Assembly: GCA_003934925.1 (NCBI GenBank)
Contig: JQIX01000046.1
Span: 1 to 64,000 of the forward strand
Direction of reading: 5' to 3'
Source: Epsilonproteobacteria bacterium (ex Lamellibrachia satsuma)
GTDB taxonomy: Bacteria; Campylobacterota; Campylobacteria; Campylobacterales; Sulfurovaceae
Length of the DNA: 64,000 nucleotides
Part shown: piece by piece, positions 50,681-58,493 of the stretch
Layout: each line of letters opens with the position of its first letter
Position numbering within the stretch: position 1 is the first letter of the stretch
The notes under the pieces: generated by a model
Told to the model about the DNA's origin: nothing
Seen by the model: the letters and a program-made list of their open reading frames with translations, nothing else
Database searches by the model: none
Program-made: the position numbers and the translations under genes

Positions 50681-51757
50681 ATGAAAAAATTGATCCATCC
50701 TGTGACCATAACAATAATAGTTGTAATATTTATATTCTCTTTGCCATTTCTATTGCCGGAGAAAGCGCCCAAAAATTTTAGTGATGAGGAGTTGCGACAG
50801 GCTGCACTAACACGTGATATGGCACCTGTACCTACAGGCTATGACGCATTGCTGAAAGTGGTGGATAATCCTGAAAATCCTATGAACAGAGAGAAGATAG
50901 CTTTGGGGAAAGAGCTCTTCTTTGACCCGATCCTATCACAAGATAAGACAATAAGCTGTGCTACCTGCCATAATCTGCAAGAGGGTGGGGATGACAATAT
51001 TCCTACAGCAATAGGATATCAGGGGCAGGCAAATCCCTCTCATTTGAACTCTCCGACCGTACTTAATGCAGCATTGGCCAAAGCACAATTCTGGGATGGA
51101 CGTGCCAAGAATGTGGAAGAGCAGGCAGGAGGACCGATACAGGCACCGTTTGAGATGCATATGACTCCTACAGAAGTAGAAGAGAGATTAAACCAAGATG
51201 GTGCATATGTTGCAAAATTCAAAACACTGTTTCCTGAAAAGAAGGTCACCTTTGAAAATGTTCGAAAGGCTATAGGTGCCTATGAACGGACACTGCTTAC
51301 CAGAGGAGCTTATGACAGATTTCTGGAGGGTGACAATGGTGCCATAAGTGCACAGGCTAAAAGAGGGATGACACTTTTTATTACAAAAGGATGTAAAGGA
51401 TGTCATACCGGTATGAGCGTAGGCGGGCAGAGCATACAGAAATTCCCTCTTAGAAAATATTTTTCAGATTTTATAGGGATGCTCTTTGAGCCGGATCTAA
51501 AGATAAAAGAGAGCCCATTTCCTTTTGTAAATGAGGGTGGATTTTTAGGCCGGGATGGTACATTGAAATTTAGAGTGCCTATCTTGCGAAATATCACTAA
51601 AACTGCCCCTTACTTTCATAATGGTTCTGTTGAAAAATTGGAAGAAGCAGTACGGATCATGAGCAAATACCAGATAGGCAATGAGTTTACGCCTGAACAG
51701 ATAGATGATGTGGTGGCATTTTTGAAAACACTTGAAGGGAAGTTGGTGGTGTATTGA
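50681..51757 (+). CDS. ccpA: di-heme cytochrome c peroxidase
   Basis: Periplasmic hydrogen peroxide reductase of 358 aa, held by an N-terminal helix (about residues 5-25). The hemes are CATCH from residue 93 and CKGCH from 238. The loop FFDPILSQDKTISCATCH and a late PFFHNG-like APYFHNGSVEKLEEAV are typical of CcpA/MauG proteins. GAGGAGG precedes the ATG at 50681. The gene symbol follows the family and is not tied to a specific orthologue. Confidence 0.9.
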   Translation: MKKLIHPVTITIIVVIFIFSLPFLLPEKAPKNFSDEELRQAALTRDMAPVPTGYDALLKVVDNPENPMNREKIALGKELFFDPILSQDKTISCATCHNLQEGGDDNIPTAIGYQGQANPSHLNSPTVLNAALAKAQFWDGRAKNVEEQAGGPIQAPFEMHMTPTEVEERLNQDGAYVAKFKTLFPEKKVTFENVRKAIGAYERTLLTRGAYDRFLEGDNGAISAQAKRGMTLFITKGCKGCHTGMSVGGQSIQKFPLRKYFSDFIGMLFEPDLKIKESPFPFVNEGGFLGRDGTLKFRVPILRNITKTAPYFHNGSVEKLEEAVRIMSKYQIGNEFTPEQIDDVVAFLKTLEGKLVVY

Positions 51758-51760
51758 TGT

Positions 51761-51786
51761 AGGGTGTTGTCATGGGACAATACCCT
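51761..51786. terminator. bidirectional terminator between convergent cytochrome genes
   Basis: AGGGTGTTGTC and GACAATACCCT pair around ATGG just after the peroxidase stop, ahead of the converging pentaheme gene. Confidence 0.65.
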
Positions 51787-51792
51787 TGGGAT

Positions 51793-52929
51793 TTAAATGT
51801 TAAACCTCTTCTTCGTAAGTACAATAAACTTAGTGACACTTTTGTCTGTGATCTTAAGTTTTTTGGCAGCCTTGGGATTGACCAGATAATAGCCAAATTC
51901 CACTACAACACTGTCTCCTTTGAGAAGTGTTGTTTTATAGTTTACATGACGTGTTTCATGGGCTTTAATGAGAGTATCTTTCAGTACAGTATCTGCCATC
52001 CAAGGCATAGCGGGTTTACCGTCTTTTCCTATGATACGTATGAAATTTTTTGTTTCAATCGGTATGGTTTCCCCTTTTCTTTCTACTGTGACACGAAGCT
52101 GATTGAGCCTGAGTGGCTGGGCAAAGAGTGTATGATTGGCTTTATTTTGTATGGCAATATCAAAACCGTTATCCGTTTGGGTTAAAGAAAGTTTGATATG
52201 TTTTGAGAGCAACGAGGGATCCATCGTGTGTATAGAGATACCATGAAATGCATGGGTATGTGTATTTTTAAGATTGACGAATGTCCCTTTGATCTTTGGC
52301 ATATGACAGGAGATACAGGTCTCTTTGGAGGCATCTTGCTTTATCTGCATATTACAGACTGAAAATGCTTTACCATTTTGTTTGTGATCGTGACATCCAA
52401 GACACATGGTACCATCGTAGAAGTTTTTGTTACTGTAATCTATGTCATGATAAGGTGAGCCTGAAGTTTTTGTGAACAGCCCGAAAAGATGCCTTTCCTC
52501 TTTAAAGGTGATCTTCTTTCCCTTCCTTTTTATATCTGCCGAGAAGAAGTATTTCTTTTTTTGATTATAAATATTTTTATTGGTTTTTGCATGTTTTTCA
52601 ATGTTTTTGATTGTATGACATGCTTGACATGAGATGGGTTCTGTCCGCTGTATTGGATTGTCTGCAAGTTTGCTTTTACCAGAGATAAGATTATGGTCAG
52701 ATGGTGTATGGCATTTGGCACATTTGTAATTCCCCTTTCGTTTGTCAGGGTGCTTGTCCCATACAGCCTTATGCACAGTATCTTTAAAAATGGATGCCTT
52801 GCTGTGCATAGAGTTTTGATATTCAGAAAAAATAATAGGGTGGCATTTTTTACAAGTTGTGTTTTCCAATGCTGCATATGTTTGGGTTGATACTGCTGAT
52901 AGCATAAGAAAGGTGATCCATTTTTTCAC
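51793..52929 (-). CDS. second pentaheme c-type cytochrome (cytochrome c554-like)
   Basis: A 378-aa periplasmic protein with a signal peptide (ending ...QTYA) and five heme sites: CKKCH, CAKCH, CQACH, CLGCH and CISCH. The last two are spaced as in the protein at 36444. The C-terminal third is heme-free and beta-rich. Both members have the same length and domain order, so they are paralogues. This one has a perfect -10 (TACAAT, 52964-52969) and DNR-type site. Confidence 0.82.
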   Translation of the reverse strand: MKKWITFLMLSAVSTQTYAALENTTCKKCHPIIFSEYQNSMHSKASIFKDTVHKAVWDKHPDKRKGNYKCAKCHTPSDHNLISGKSKLADNPIQRTEPISCQACHTIKNIEKHAKTNKNIYNQKKKYFFSADIKRKGKKITFKEERHLFGLFTKTSGSPYHDIDYSNKNFYDGTMCLGCHDHKQNGKAFSVCNMQIKQDASKETCISCHMPKIKGTFVNLKNTHTHAFHGISIHTMDPSLLSKHIKLSLTQTDNGFDIAIQNKANHTLFAQPLRLNQLRVTVERKGETIPIETKNFIRIIGKDGKPAMPWMADTVLKDTLIKAHETRHVNYKTTLLKGDSVVVEFGYYLVNPKAAKKLKITDKSVTKFIVLTKKRFNI

Positions 52930-52963
52930 TAAAAGTCCTTATTATAATTATTATAAGTTCAAA

Positions 52964-53031
52964 ATTGTATTTAAATCGGAGTGATCTCATCTTGATTTAA
53001 ATCAAGCAGATAGGATACTTTACATTAAAAT
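52964..53031. promoter_or_regulatory. divergent promoter with FNR/DNR-type operator
   Basis: A perfect TTGAT-TTAA-ATCAA lies at 52992-53005. On the reverse strand TACAAT (52964-52969) is 22 nt away. On the forward strand TAAAAT (53026-53031) is 20 nt away. It can serve the pentaheme gene and the cytochrome-nirJ-nirE operon. Confidence 0.75.
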
Positions 53032-53110
53032 TATTCAACTCTTGTCCTAAATCAACTTCCCAAAAACAAAATATTGCTATTATCCTTCTATTATACAAAG
53101 GATGAATAAT

Positions 53111-53506
53111 ATGAAAAAAATAATAACTACTTTTTTTATCATCTTGACACTTACATCTGTGACAGAGGCAGAGAGTGGAAAAAAAGTATTTGAAACCTAC
53201 TGTTGGGGATGTCATCATCAGACAGCAGTGGCATTCGGACCTCCTTTTTCCGAAATCGCTTCCAAACGAACTGCTGAAGAGATAAGAGCGATGATCACCG
53301 ATCCGGCTTCTGTTTCTAAAACGTTTGGCTATAAACGCAATGCAATGCCGGCCTTTACATTGAATGAAGAAGAGCTCAAAGCAATTACAAGTTATATTTT
53401 AAGTTTCAAGCCTAAAACGCCAAAAAAAGAGGATCCGAAAAAAAATCAGGATAAAATAATCCAAGATGCATATCCCAATATCGCGCAAAATAAAGAGGTA
53501 AAATAA
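53111..53506 (+). CDS. NirC-like mono-heme cytochrome c
   Basis: A 131-aa periplasmic cytochrome with a signal peptide (about residues 1-20) and CWGCH near residue 33. The KRNAMPAFTL stretch likely gives the methionine ligand. A lysine-rich tail follows. It is the sister of the gene at 50134 and lies directly before nirJ, so a NirC-type role in NirS maturation or electron transfer fits. AAAGGA sits eight bases ahead of the ATG at 53111. The ATG at 53102 lies against that site. Confidence 0.78.
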   Translation: MKKIITTFFIILTLTSVTEAESGKKVFETYCWGCHHQTAVAFGPPFSEIASKRTAEEIRAMITDPASVSKTFGYKRNAMPAFTLNEEELKAITSYILSFKPKTPKKEDPKKNQDKIIQDAYPNIAQNKEVK

Positions 53507-54636
53507 TGTTTAGACTATCTAATCTGCTTAAGTCAGTTACAGAGGGGAAGCCTGCACGGGTATTGGATGGGAGTATTGCCATTTGGAACTTTACCAACCG
53601 CTGTAACCTTTCCTGTCTGCATTGCTACTCGAAAGCAGATCTGGATGCAGTAGATACGCTGACCACTGAGAATATTATGGAAACACTGCCAAAGCTTAAA
53701 GCCAACGGCGTGAAATTCCTTATTTTTTCAGGGGGTGAACCTCTTACAAGAAAGGATCTGTTCGATATAGCGGCACGCTGTAAAGAATTGGGTATCGTTA
53801 CCTATCTTTCGACCAATGGACTCTATGTGAAACAGGGCAATGCCCAGAAGATACTTGATACTTTTGATTATATTGGTATCAGCATTGATGGTAGTCCTGA
53901 GGTACATGATGCATTTCGCGGCTTGAAAGGTTCGTTCGTTGAATCCATGAAAGCGGTTGATCTGCTGAACAGTTTTGGGCAGACCAAAGTGGGTATCCGC
54001 TTTACGATCACTAAAGATACCTATGATGATCTGCAATTTATTTTTGAGCTGGCAGAAAAACATAATATCCCGAAAGTCTATATCTCCCATCTTGTTTACA
54101 GTGGACGGGGACTTGAGAACCTGGAGATGGATCTGAGCAAAGAGCAGCGTATCACAGCGGTGAACTACATCTTGGATAAAGCGTTTGAATATCATGAAAC
54201 AGGTAAAGACATCGAGATCGTCACAGGTAATATGGAAATGGATGCGATCTTGTTCTATGACAGATTTGTCCAAAAATATCCTGAACATGCAGAGGAGATG
54301 AAGTCAAGACTGATCGCCTGGGGCGGGAACTCCGCGGGACGTAAACTGCTTAACATCGACTCAGAAGGTTTTGTAAAACCGGACCCGTTCTTTCCTGTAA
54401 AGATAGGCAATATACTCACGCAGGATTTCTCAGATATTTGGACGAATGAACCGACAGAACTGCTGCAAAAACTGAGAATACATCCTAGAGAGCTGAGTGG
54501 AAAATGTGAAAATTGCCAATATCTGAATATCTGTAATGGCGGTTCAAGAAGTCGTGCTTATGCGATCTACGGGGATATGTGGGCAGAAGATCCATCATGT
54601 TATTTGAGTGAATCTCAAATTACAAGTGAGGAATGA
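53506..54636 (+). CDS. nirJ: radical SAM heme d1 synthase NirJ
   Basis: Radical SAM/SPASM-type enzyme of 376 aa that removes propionate side chains on the way to heme d1. The SAM cluster is C33, C37 and C40 (CNLSCLHC). GGEPLTR is the SAM motif, and a C-terminal auxiliary cluster is suggested by CENCQYLNICNGG and a later PSCY. It begins on the last base of the preceding stop. Its own stop lies in a heptanucleotide repeat. Confidence 0.92.
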   Translation: MFRLSNLLKSVTEGKPARVLDGSIAIWNFTNRCNLSCLHCYSKADLDAVDTLTTENIMETLPKLKANGVKFLIFSGGEPLTRKDLFDIAARCKELGIVTYLSTNGLYVKQGNAQKILDTFDYIGISIDGSPEVHDAFRGLKGSFVESMKAVDLLNSFGQTKVGIRFTITKDTYDDLQFIFELAEKHNIPKVYISHLVYSGRGLENLEMDLSKEQRITAVNYILDKAFEYHETGKDIEIVTGNMEMDAILFYDRFVQKYPEHAEEMKSRLIAWGGNSAGRKLLNIDSEGFVKPDPFFPVKIGNILTQDFSDIWTNEPTELLQKLRIHPRELSGKCENCQYLNICNGGSRSRAYAIYGDMWAEDPSCYLSESQITSEE

Positions 54637-54658
54637 GAAATGAGAAATGAGGAATTGA
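54624..54658 (+). repeat. heptanucleotide repeat over the nirJ stop
   Basis: Five 7-nt units: AAGTGAG, GAATGAG, AAATGAG, AAATGAG and GAATTGA. The second contains the stop TGA (54634-54636). Each unit brings a TGA, so stops fall in all frames. A short in-frame ATG region before nirE is not convincing as a gene. Confidence 0.8.
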
Positions 54659-54710
54659 AATATGCTTTTCTTCGAAAAGCTTTTATTGAAACAGAAGAGG
54701 GAGAGAAGTA

Positions 54711-55445
54711 GTGGGGAAAGTCTATTTAACAGGGGCTGGTCCGGGAGATATTGATCTTCTGACGGTGAAAGCATTACGTGTAGTAAGAGAAGCAGATGTG
54801 ATCATCTATGACAGACTTGCCAATCCGGATATCTTGGCAGAAGCGAAAGACGGATGTGAATTTGTATATGTGGGAAAGGAAGATTCTCATCATATCTTAC
54901 CCCAGGAAGAGATCAATGAAGTGATCTATCGATCAGCCTTGAAATATGAGAATGTGGTACGTCTCAAAGGTGGAGATCCTTTTGTTTTTGGGCGAGGAGG
55001 CGAAGAAGGTATCTATTTGCGTGAACGTGGGATTGCATTTGAGTTCATCCCGGGGATCACTTCTGCCATAGCCGTACCTGAGTATGCAGGTATTCCTGTC
55101 ACACATCGTGGGATCACAGTTTCATTCAGAGTAGTGACAGGACATGAGTCAAGCAATAAAGACCATTCTCAGATCCCTTGGGAAAACTATAAAAGTGATG
55201 ATACCATTATCTTTTTGATGGGACTCCATCGTCTTAAAAAGATAGCAAATAAACTGATGGAGATAGGAAAACCTAAAGATTGTCCTGTCGCAGTCATCAG
55301 CCGAGGGACACGACCGGATGAAAGAACAGTTGTAGGTACATTGAAAGATATTTATGAAAAAGCAAAAGATCTTCCAACGCCTGCACTTATCGTAGTTGGG
55401 GAAGTGGTTACGTTACGGGAGCAGTTAAGTTGGTTTGAAAAATAA
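54711..55445 (+). CDS. nirE: uroporphyrinogen-III C-methyltransferase (NirE/SUMT)
   Basis: SAM-dependent enzyme of 244 aa that makes precorrin-2, the branch point to siroheme and heme d1. Motifs are YLTGAGPGDIDLLTVKA at residues 4-20, RLKGGDPFVFGRGGEE, and GIPVTHRG. The start is a GTG with GAGAAG ahead. Position after nirJ supports the name NirE, though the same enzyme may serve siroheme synthesis. It is not fused to a CysG dehydrogenase; that part is at 57491. Confidence 0.9.
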   Translation: MGKVYLTGAGPGDIDLLTVKALRVVREADVIIYDRLANPDILAEAKDGCEFVYVGKEDSHHILPQEEINEVIYRSALKYENVVRLKGGDPFVFGRGGEEGIYLRERGIAFEFIPGITSAIAVPEYAGIPVTHRGITVSFRVVTGHESSNKDHSQIPWENYKSDDTIIFLMGLHRLKKIANKLMEIGKPKDCPVAVISRGTRPDERTVVGTLKDIYEKAKDLPTPALIVVGEVVTLREQLSWFEK

Positions 55446-55544
55446 TATAAACAAATAGTTTAATATTTGTATCTATGATGTTTTAAGGTATTTATGTTTA
55501 AAACAGTGCTATTATTAAAAATATATAGAAGAAATTTTATCTTT

Positions 55545-55560
55545 TGTACTGTATAGTACA
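55545..55560. promoter_or_regulatory. palindrome over the regulator's -10
   Basis: TGTACT-GTAT-AGTACA, 14 nt of which have the N5-N4-N5 form of the other operators. A TATAGT (-10 like) at 55552-55557 lies inside it. A site over the -10 usually means repression. Confidence 0.5.
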
Positions 55561-55589
55561 TTTTTATAAAGTGACCAAGAGGAATAGTA

Positions 55590-56291
55590 ATGTTGAAACT
55601 TAAAGAGATTCCGATGTTCTCATCATTGAGCGAATCTCATTTAAAAGAAATTTATGATCATACGCATATTAAACATTTTACCAAAGATAGTATTGTTTTT
55701 TATGAAGGGGATGAGAGTGGATATATTCATATTCTGCTAGAGGGGAGTGTCAAACTTTATAAGACGACTCCCAAAGGTACACAAATACAGATCAATCGCC
55801 TTACTGCTCCCTCTATGATAGGTGAGTATGCTTGTTTTGAACAGCAGCCTTTTCCTGCAAGTTGTGAATTTGTTACAGATGGTTCAATGGGACTGCTTCC
55901 ATTTGACTTGGTCTATAAACATTTGAATAATCCGGATTTCTCATTGGAGATCATCAAGTCTCTTACAGGTAAAGTTTCTTTACTTTCTGCACTGGTGCAT
56001 AAAGAGACGGTCCTTTCCTCAGAAGCGAAAGTAGCTGATCTGATGATGCAGAAACTTTCCTTGTTCCAGAGATTAAAGAATAATGAGATCGCATCCATGC
56101 TTAACCTGACCCCTGAAACATTCTCAAGGATCATGACAAAGTTTAAAAAAGAGGGGATCATCTCAGTTGAGAACCATACTGTGATCATACATAAAGAAGA
56201 AGCGCTTTATAATATCGTTGAGACGAATACAATGAAAGACTGTACGAACTGTATTGCACATTTTAAAGAGCAGATCGGATATAAAGATTAA
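55590..56291 (+). CDS. Crp/Fnr-family transcriptional regulator (DNR/NnrR-like)
   Basis: A 233-aa regulator. A cyclic-nucleotide-binding-like beta-roll occupies about residues 15-125, a long dimer helix follows, and a winged helix lies at about 165-215. The recognition helix LTPETFSRIMTKF contains ExxSR, which in this family reads TTGA. The N-terminal cysteines of FNR are absent, so it is more like NO-sensing DNR/NnrR. A DCTNC pair sits near the C-terminus. AAGAGG precedes the ATG. It is the only such gene in the window and the best candidate for the TTGAT-N4-ATCAA sites. Confidence 0.85.
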   Translation: MLKLKEIPMFSSLSESHLKEIYDHTHIKHFTKDSIVFYEGDESGYIHILLEGSVKLYKTTPKGTQIQINRLTAPSMIGEYACFEQQPFPASCEFVTDGSMGLLPFDLVYKHLNNPDFSLEIIKSLTGKVSLLSALVHKETVLSSEAKVADLMMQKLSLFQRLKNNEIASMLNLTPETFSRIMTKFKKEGIISVENHTVIIHKEEALYNIVETNTMKDCTNCIAHFKEQIGYKD

Positions 56292-56315
56292 GGGCTGAGG
56301 AATAAGGTTTAAGAA
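56288..56315 (+). repeat. degenerate heptanucleotide repeat over the regulator's stop
   Basis: Units TTAAGGG, CTGAGGA, ATAAGGT and TTAAGAA carry TAA, TGA, TAA and TAA at 7-nt steps, beginning with the gene's own stop (56289-56291). The stops cover all three frames. Confidence 0.5.
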
Positions 56316-56336
56316 AGCTTGAAAATGCAATCGTTC

Positions 56337-56371
56337 TTAACTCTTAACTCTTAACTCTTAACTCTTAACTC
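56337..56371 (-). repeat. perfect heptanucleotide repeat (TTAACTC)x5 over the stop of the siroheme decarboxylase gene
   Basis: Five exact copies. Read on the reverse strand they are GAGTTAA, each with a TAA. The stop of the gene (56358-56360) is in the fourth copy, and the last residues (RVKS) are coded by the repeat. Confidence 0.9.
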
Positions 56372-57356
56372 TTTTTTCCCATTCTTTAAAAGCATCATCA
56401 AAATAAACAAGCCGCTGTTTTTTAAACTCTACAGTTGAGTAGAGTTTTCCATACTCTGTCAAGCCGCTTTCTTTGGCCATTTCTTCAATGAGTGTGTCGC
56501 ACTCTTCCTGGGTTTTGGCATGCACCATAGCAAAAAGATTGTAAGGCCAGTTGGGGTAGCTTGGTCTCAGGTAGCAGTGGCTGACCGCAGAGAACTCTGC
56601 CATCTGTCGGCCTATCTCTTCACCTTTCTCTTCAGGTACGGCCCAAACGGACATGGCATTGGCACCAAAACCGGCTTTTCTATGATTGAGTATAGTGGCA
56701 AAACGACGCATGACACCACTCTCTTTGAGTTCGTTGGCTATTTCGAAGAATTTATCATAACCCAGTCCCAGTTTTTCAGTTGCTTCCCTGTAGGGTTCTG
56801 ATGTAACGGTAATGTCTTTTTGCAGCTCCTTGATGACAGCAATGTGTTGAGGTGTCAGTTCTATCTCTTTGTGCACTGCTTTTTTGAGCTTTTCTTTTTT
56901 GGCGCGTTTTCCAGTAGTGTCCATCTTTACGGAAATTTTGAACATTTTAAGTGTAGGAAGGATGATGGCATCGTCTGCTCCTGTCTGCTCTTTGAGTATT
57001 TCGATGGTCTTCTCCAGCCCCAGTTTGCTGTCAGGTGCAACAGCCATGGTGAACCAGATATTGTAGTCATGGTTACGCAGGTAGTTGTGGCTGACACCGG
57101 GATGAGCGTTGATAATTTCTGCAGCTTTGTCCACCTGATCCTCTGCTACCTTAAAAGCAACCAGTGATGATTTGTAGCCCAGGCGTTTGGTATCGAAAAT
57201 GGCAGAAGTCTGACGGATGATCTTTTCATCTTTAAGCTTCTGTACCATAGAGAGGACTTCCTCTTCAGAAGTATTCAACTCCTCTGCTATGATCTTGAAG
57301 GGTCGCTGCGTCATGGGAAAAGCATTTTGCATCTGATATAGTAATTCGTTTCGCAT
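56358..57356 (-). CDS. fused siroheme decarboxylase (NirDL/NirGH-type, AsnC-like)
   Basis: A 332-aa protein made of two AsnC/Lrp-like halves. Half one (about 1-155) has RQTSAIFDTKRLGYKSSLVAF and HPGVSHNYLRNHDYNIWFT. Half two (about 170-332) has MRRFATILNHRKAGFGANAM and VSHCYLRPSYPNWPYNLF. These match the paired NirD/L and NirG/H proteins that decarboxylate siroheme to didecarboxysiroheme. Other denitrifiers use two to four genes. Transcribed from the site at 57420. Confidence 0.87.
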   Translation of the reverse strand: MRNELLYQMQNAFPMTQRPFKIIAEELNTSEEEVLSMVQKLKDEKIIRQTSAIFDTKRLGYKSSLVAFKVAEDQVDKAAEIINAHPGVSHNYLRNHDYNIWFTMAVAPDSKLGLEKTIEILKEQTGADDAIILPTLKMFKISVKMDTTGKRAKKEKLKKAVHKEIELTPQHIAVIKELQKDITVTSEPYREATEKLGLGYDKFFEIANELKESGVMRRFATILNHRKAGFGANAMSVWAVPEEKGEEIGRQMAEFSAVSHCYLRPSYPNWPYNLFAMVHAKTQEECDTLIEEMAKESGLTEYGKLYSTVEFKKQRLVYFDDAFKEWEKRVKS

Positions 57357-57390
57357 TTGTGTAAATATCTCCGTTTATAATAATAATGTG

Positions 57391-57461
57391 ATTATAGTAA
57401 AGCATAGTGTAGCAAAGTATTGATACATATCAAAGCAATTTTAATAGACTTTTGATACATT
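57391..57461. promoter_or_regulatory. divergent promoter with FNR/DNR-type operator
   Basis: A perfect TTGAT-ACAT-ATCAA lies at 57420-57433. TACATT (57456-57461) is 22 nt away on the forward side, and TATAAT on the reverse strand (57391-57396) is 23 nt away. One operator can thus serve both the decarboxylase gene and the Met8-like gene. Confidence 0.8.
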
Positions 57462-57490
57462 ATAAATAACAATCGATAAAAAGGAACAGA

Positions 57491-58057
57491 ATGTCATTTT
57501 TCCCCATGTTCATGGATATGCAGGATCTTAAAGTTTTAGTGGTTGGAGGTGGCACTATTGCCACTGAAAAACTGGAGAAACTGGTGGATTTTACCAAAGA
57601 GATCACAGTTATTGCTTCAGAGGTGAGTATTGAAGCGGATAACCTGATCAAAGATCACTGCCTTACACTCTATCATCGAGCATACAGCCAAGGAGATATT
57701 CAGGGCTTTGATATTGTTATTGTTGCAACCGATACGGTGGATCTGCATAAAGCGATCTACAAAGAGTCGAGAGGCAGCAGAATACTGGTGAATTCCGTGG
57801 ACAATACGGACTATTGTGATTTTATCTTTCCTTCCTATGTCAAAAAAGATGATCTGACCATCGCTTTTTCAACAGGAGGAGCTTCACCTGCATTTGCTAA
57901 ACATATACGCAGTCATTTTGAGAAGATCATTCCTGATTCGGTTGGAGCATTTCTTCAAAAAATGAAAGCTTTGCGCTCAACGATGCCTAAAGGCAAAGAG
58001 CGGATGAAATATTTTGATACATTGGTAGAAGAGTATTTTAATAAAAATTTCAAGTGA
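57491..58057 (+). CDS. precorrin-2 dehydrogenase/sirohydrochlorin ferrochelatase (Met8/CysG N-terminal type)
   Basis: A 188-aa NAD-binding protein that completes siroheme from precorrin-2. The motif KVLVVGGGTIATEKLEKLVDF is at about residues 14-34 (Rossmann), and a helical part with FSTGGASPAFAKHIR lies near 125-139. It equals the N-terminal half of CysG. The SUMT half is the separate nirE at 54711. Under the operator at 57420 it supplies siroheme for the d1 branch. Confidence 0.88.
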   Translation: MSFFPMFMDMQDLKVLVVGGGTIATEKLEKLVDFTKEITVIASEVSIEADNLIKDHCLTLYHRAYSQGDIQGFDIVIVATDTVDLHKAIYKESRGSRILVNSVDNTDYCDFIFPSYVKKDDLTIAFSTGGASPAFAKHIRSHFEKIIPDSVGAFLQKMKALRSTMPKGKERMKYFDTLVEEYFNKNFK

Positions 58058-58059
58058 TT

Positions 58060-58122
58060 TTGACATAATTTGACATAATCTTGATATAAATTAAGATTAT
58101 TTTAAATATAAGTCATTACAAT
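58060..58122 (+). promoter_or_regulatory. FNR/DNR-type operator with phased half-sites
   Basis: TTGAC(ATAAT) repeats at 58060 and 58070, and TTGAT-ATAA-ATTAA at 58081-58094. The half-sites are 10-11 nt apart, about one helical turn. TACAAT (58117-58122) lies 22 nt after the last one. Confidence 0.7.
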
Positions 58123-58146
58123 AAAAAAAATTAAATAGGAGATAAT

Positions 58147-58488
58147 ATGTCTGAATTAAACAAACAACCAATAGAAGTACCTGGGGCAACGGTTCCTTTC
58201 TTTACTTATACAATGGGTGAAACGCAGTATTTTGAGTTCGACACATCTAAGTGCGGACCACCTGAACCGATGGTCAATGCAATGGCAGGACTTAAGATGA
58301 TTGACAGTGCCAACAAAAAAGTGGTAATGATCAATCATAAAAAACCGATGGGGCTGCTTGACAAGATCGGCGAGAATTATGATATTGAAACAGAAAAAAT
58401 GGATGATGGTCGTGTTAAATTGATCTTCTCCTATAAAGCAGGGGAGAGTGAAAACGCAAATCTTAATGATGCTGCTTGTCACGGGTAG
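58147..58488 (+). CDS. DUF2249/TusA-like protein
   Basis: A 113-aa cytosolic protein of the SirA/TusA-like (DUF2249) fold. The core reads FDTSKCGPPEPMVNAMAGLKM (about residues 31-51, with C36 or nearby) and MINHKKPMGLLDKI. The C36-x-P-P pattern resembles the CPxP of TusA sulfur carriers but is not identical. A second cysteine lies in the terminal AACHG. It begins the operon with the membrane protein at 58494. Confidence 0.75.
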   Translation: MSELNKQPIEVPGATVPFFTYTMGETQYFEFDTSKCGPPEPMVNAMAGLKMIDSANKKVVMINHKKPMGLLDKIGENYDIETEKMDDGRVKLIFSYKAGESENANLNDAACHG

Positions 58489-58493
58489 GCTAG

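Noticed and set aside
55590-56291. FNR itself
   Set aside because: The N-terminal cysteine cluster for the [4Fe-4S] oxygen sensor is missing. Only the DNA-reading helix is FNR-like.
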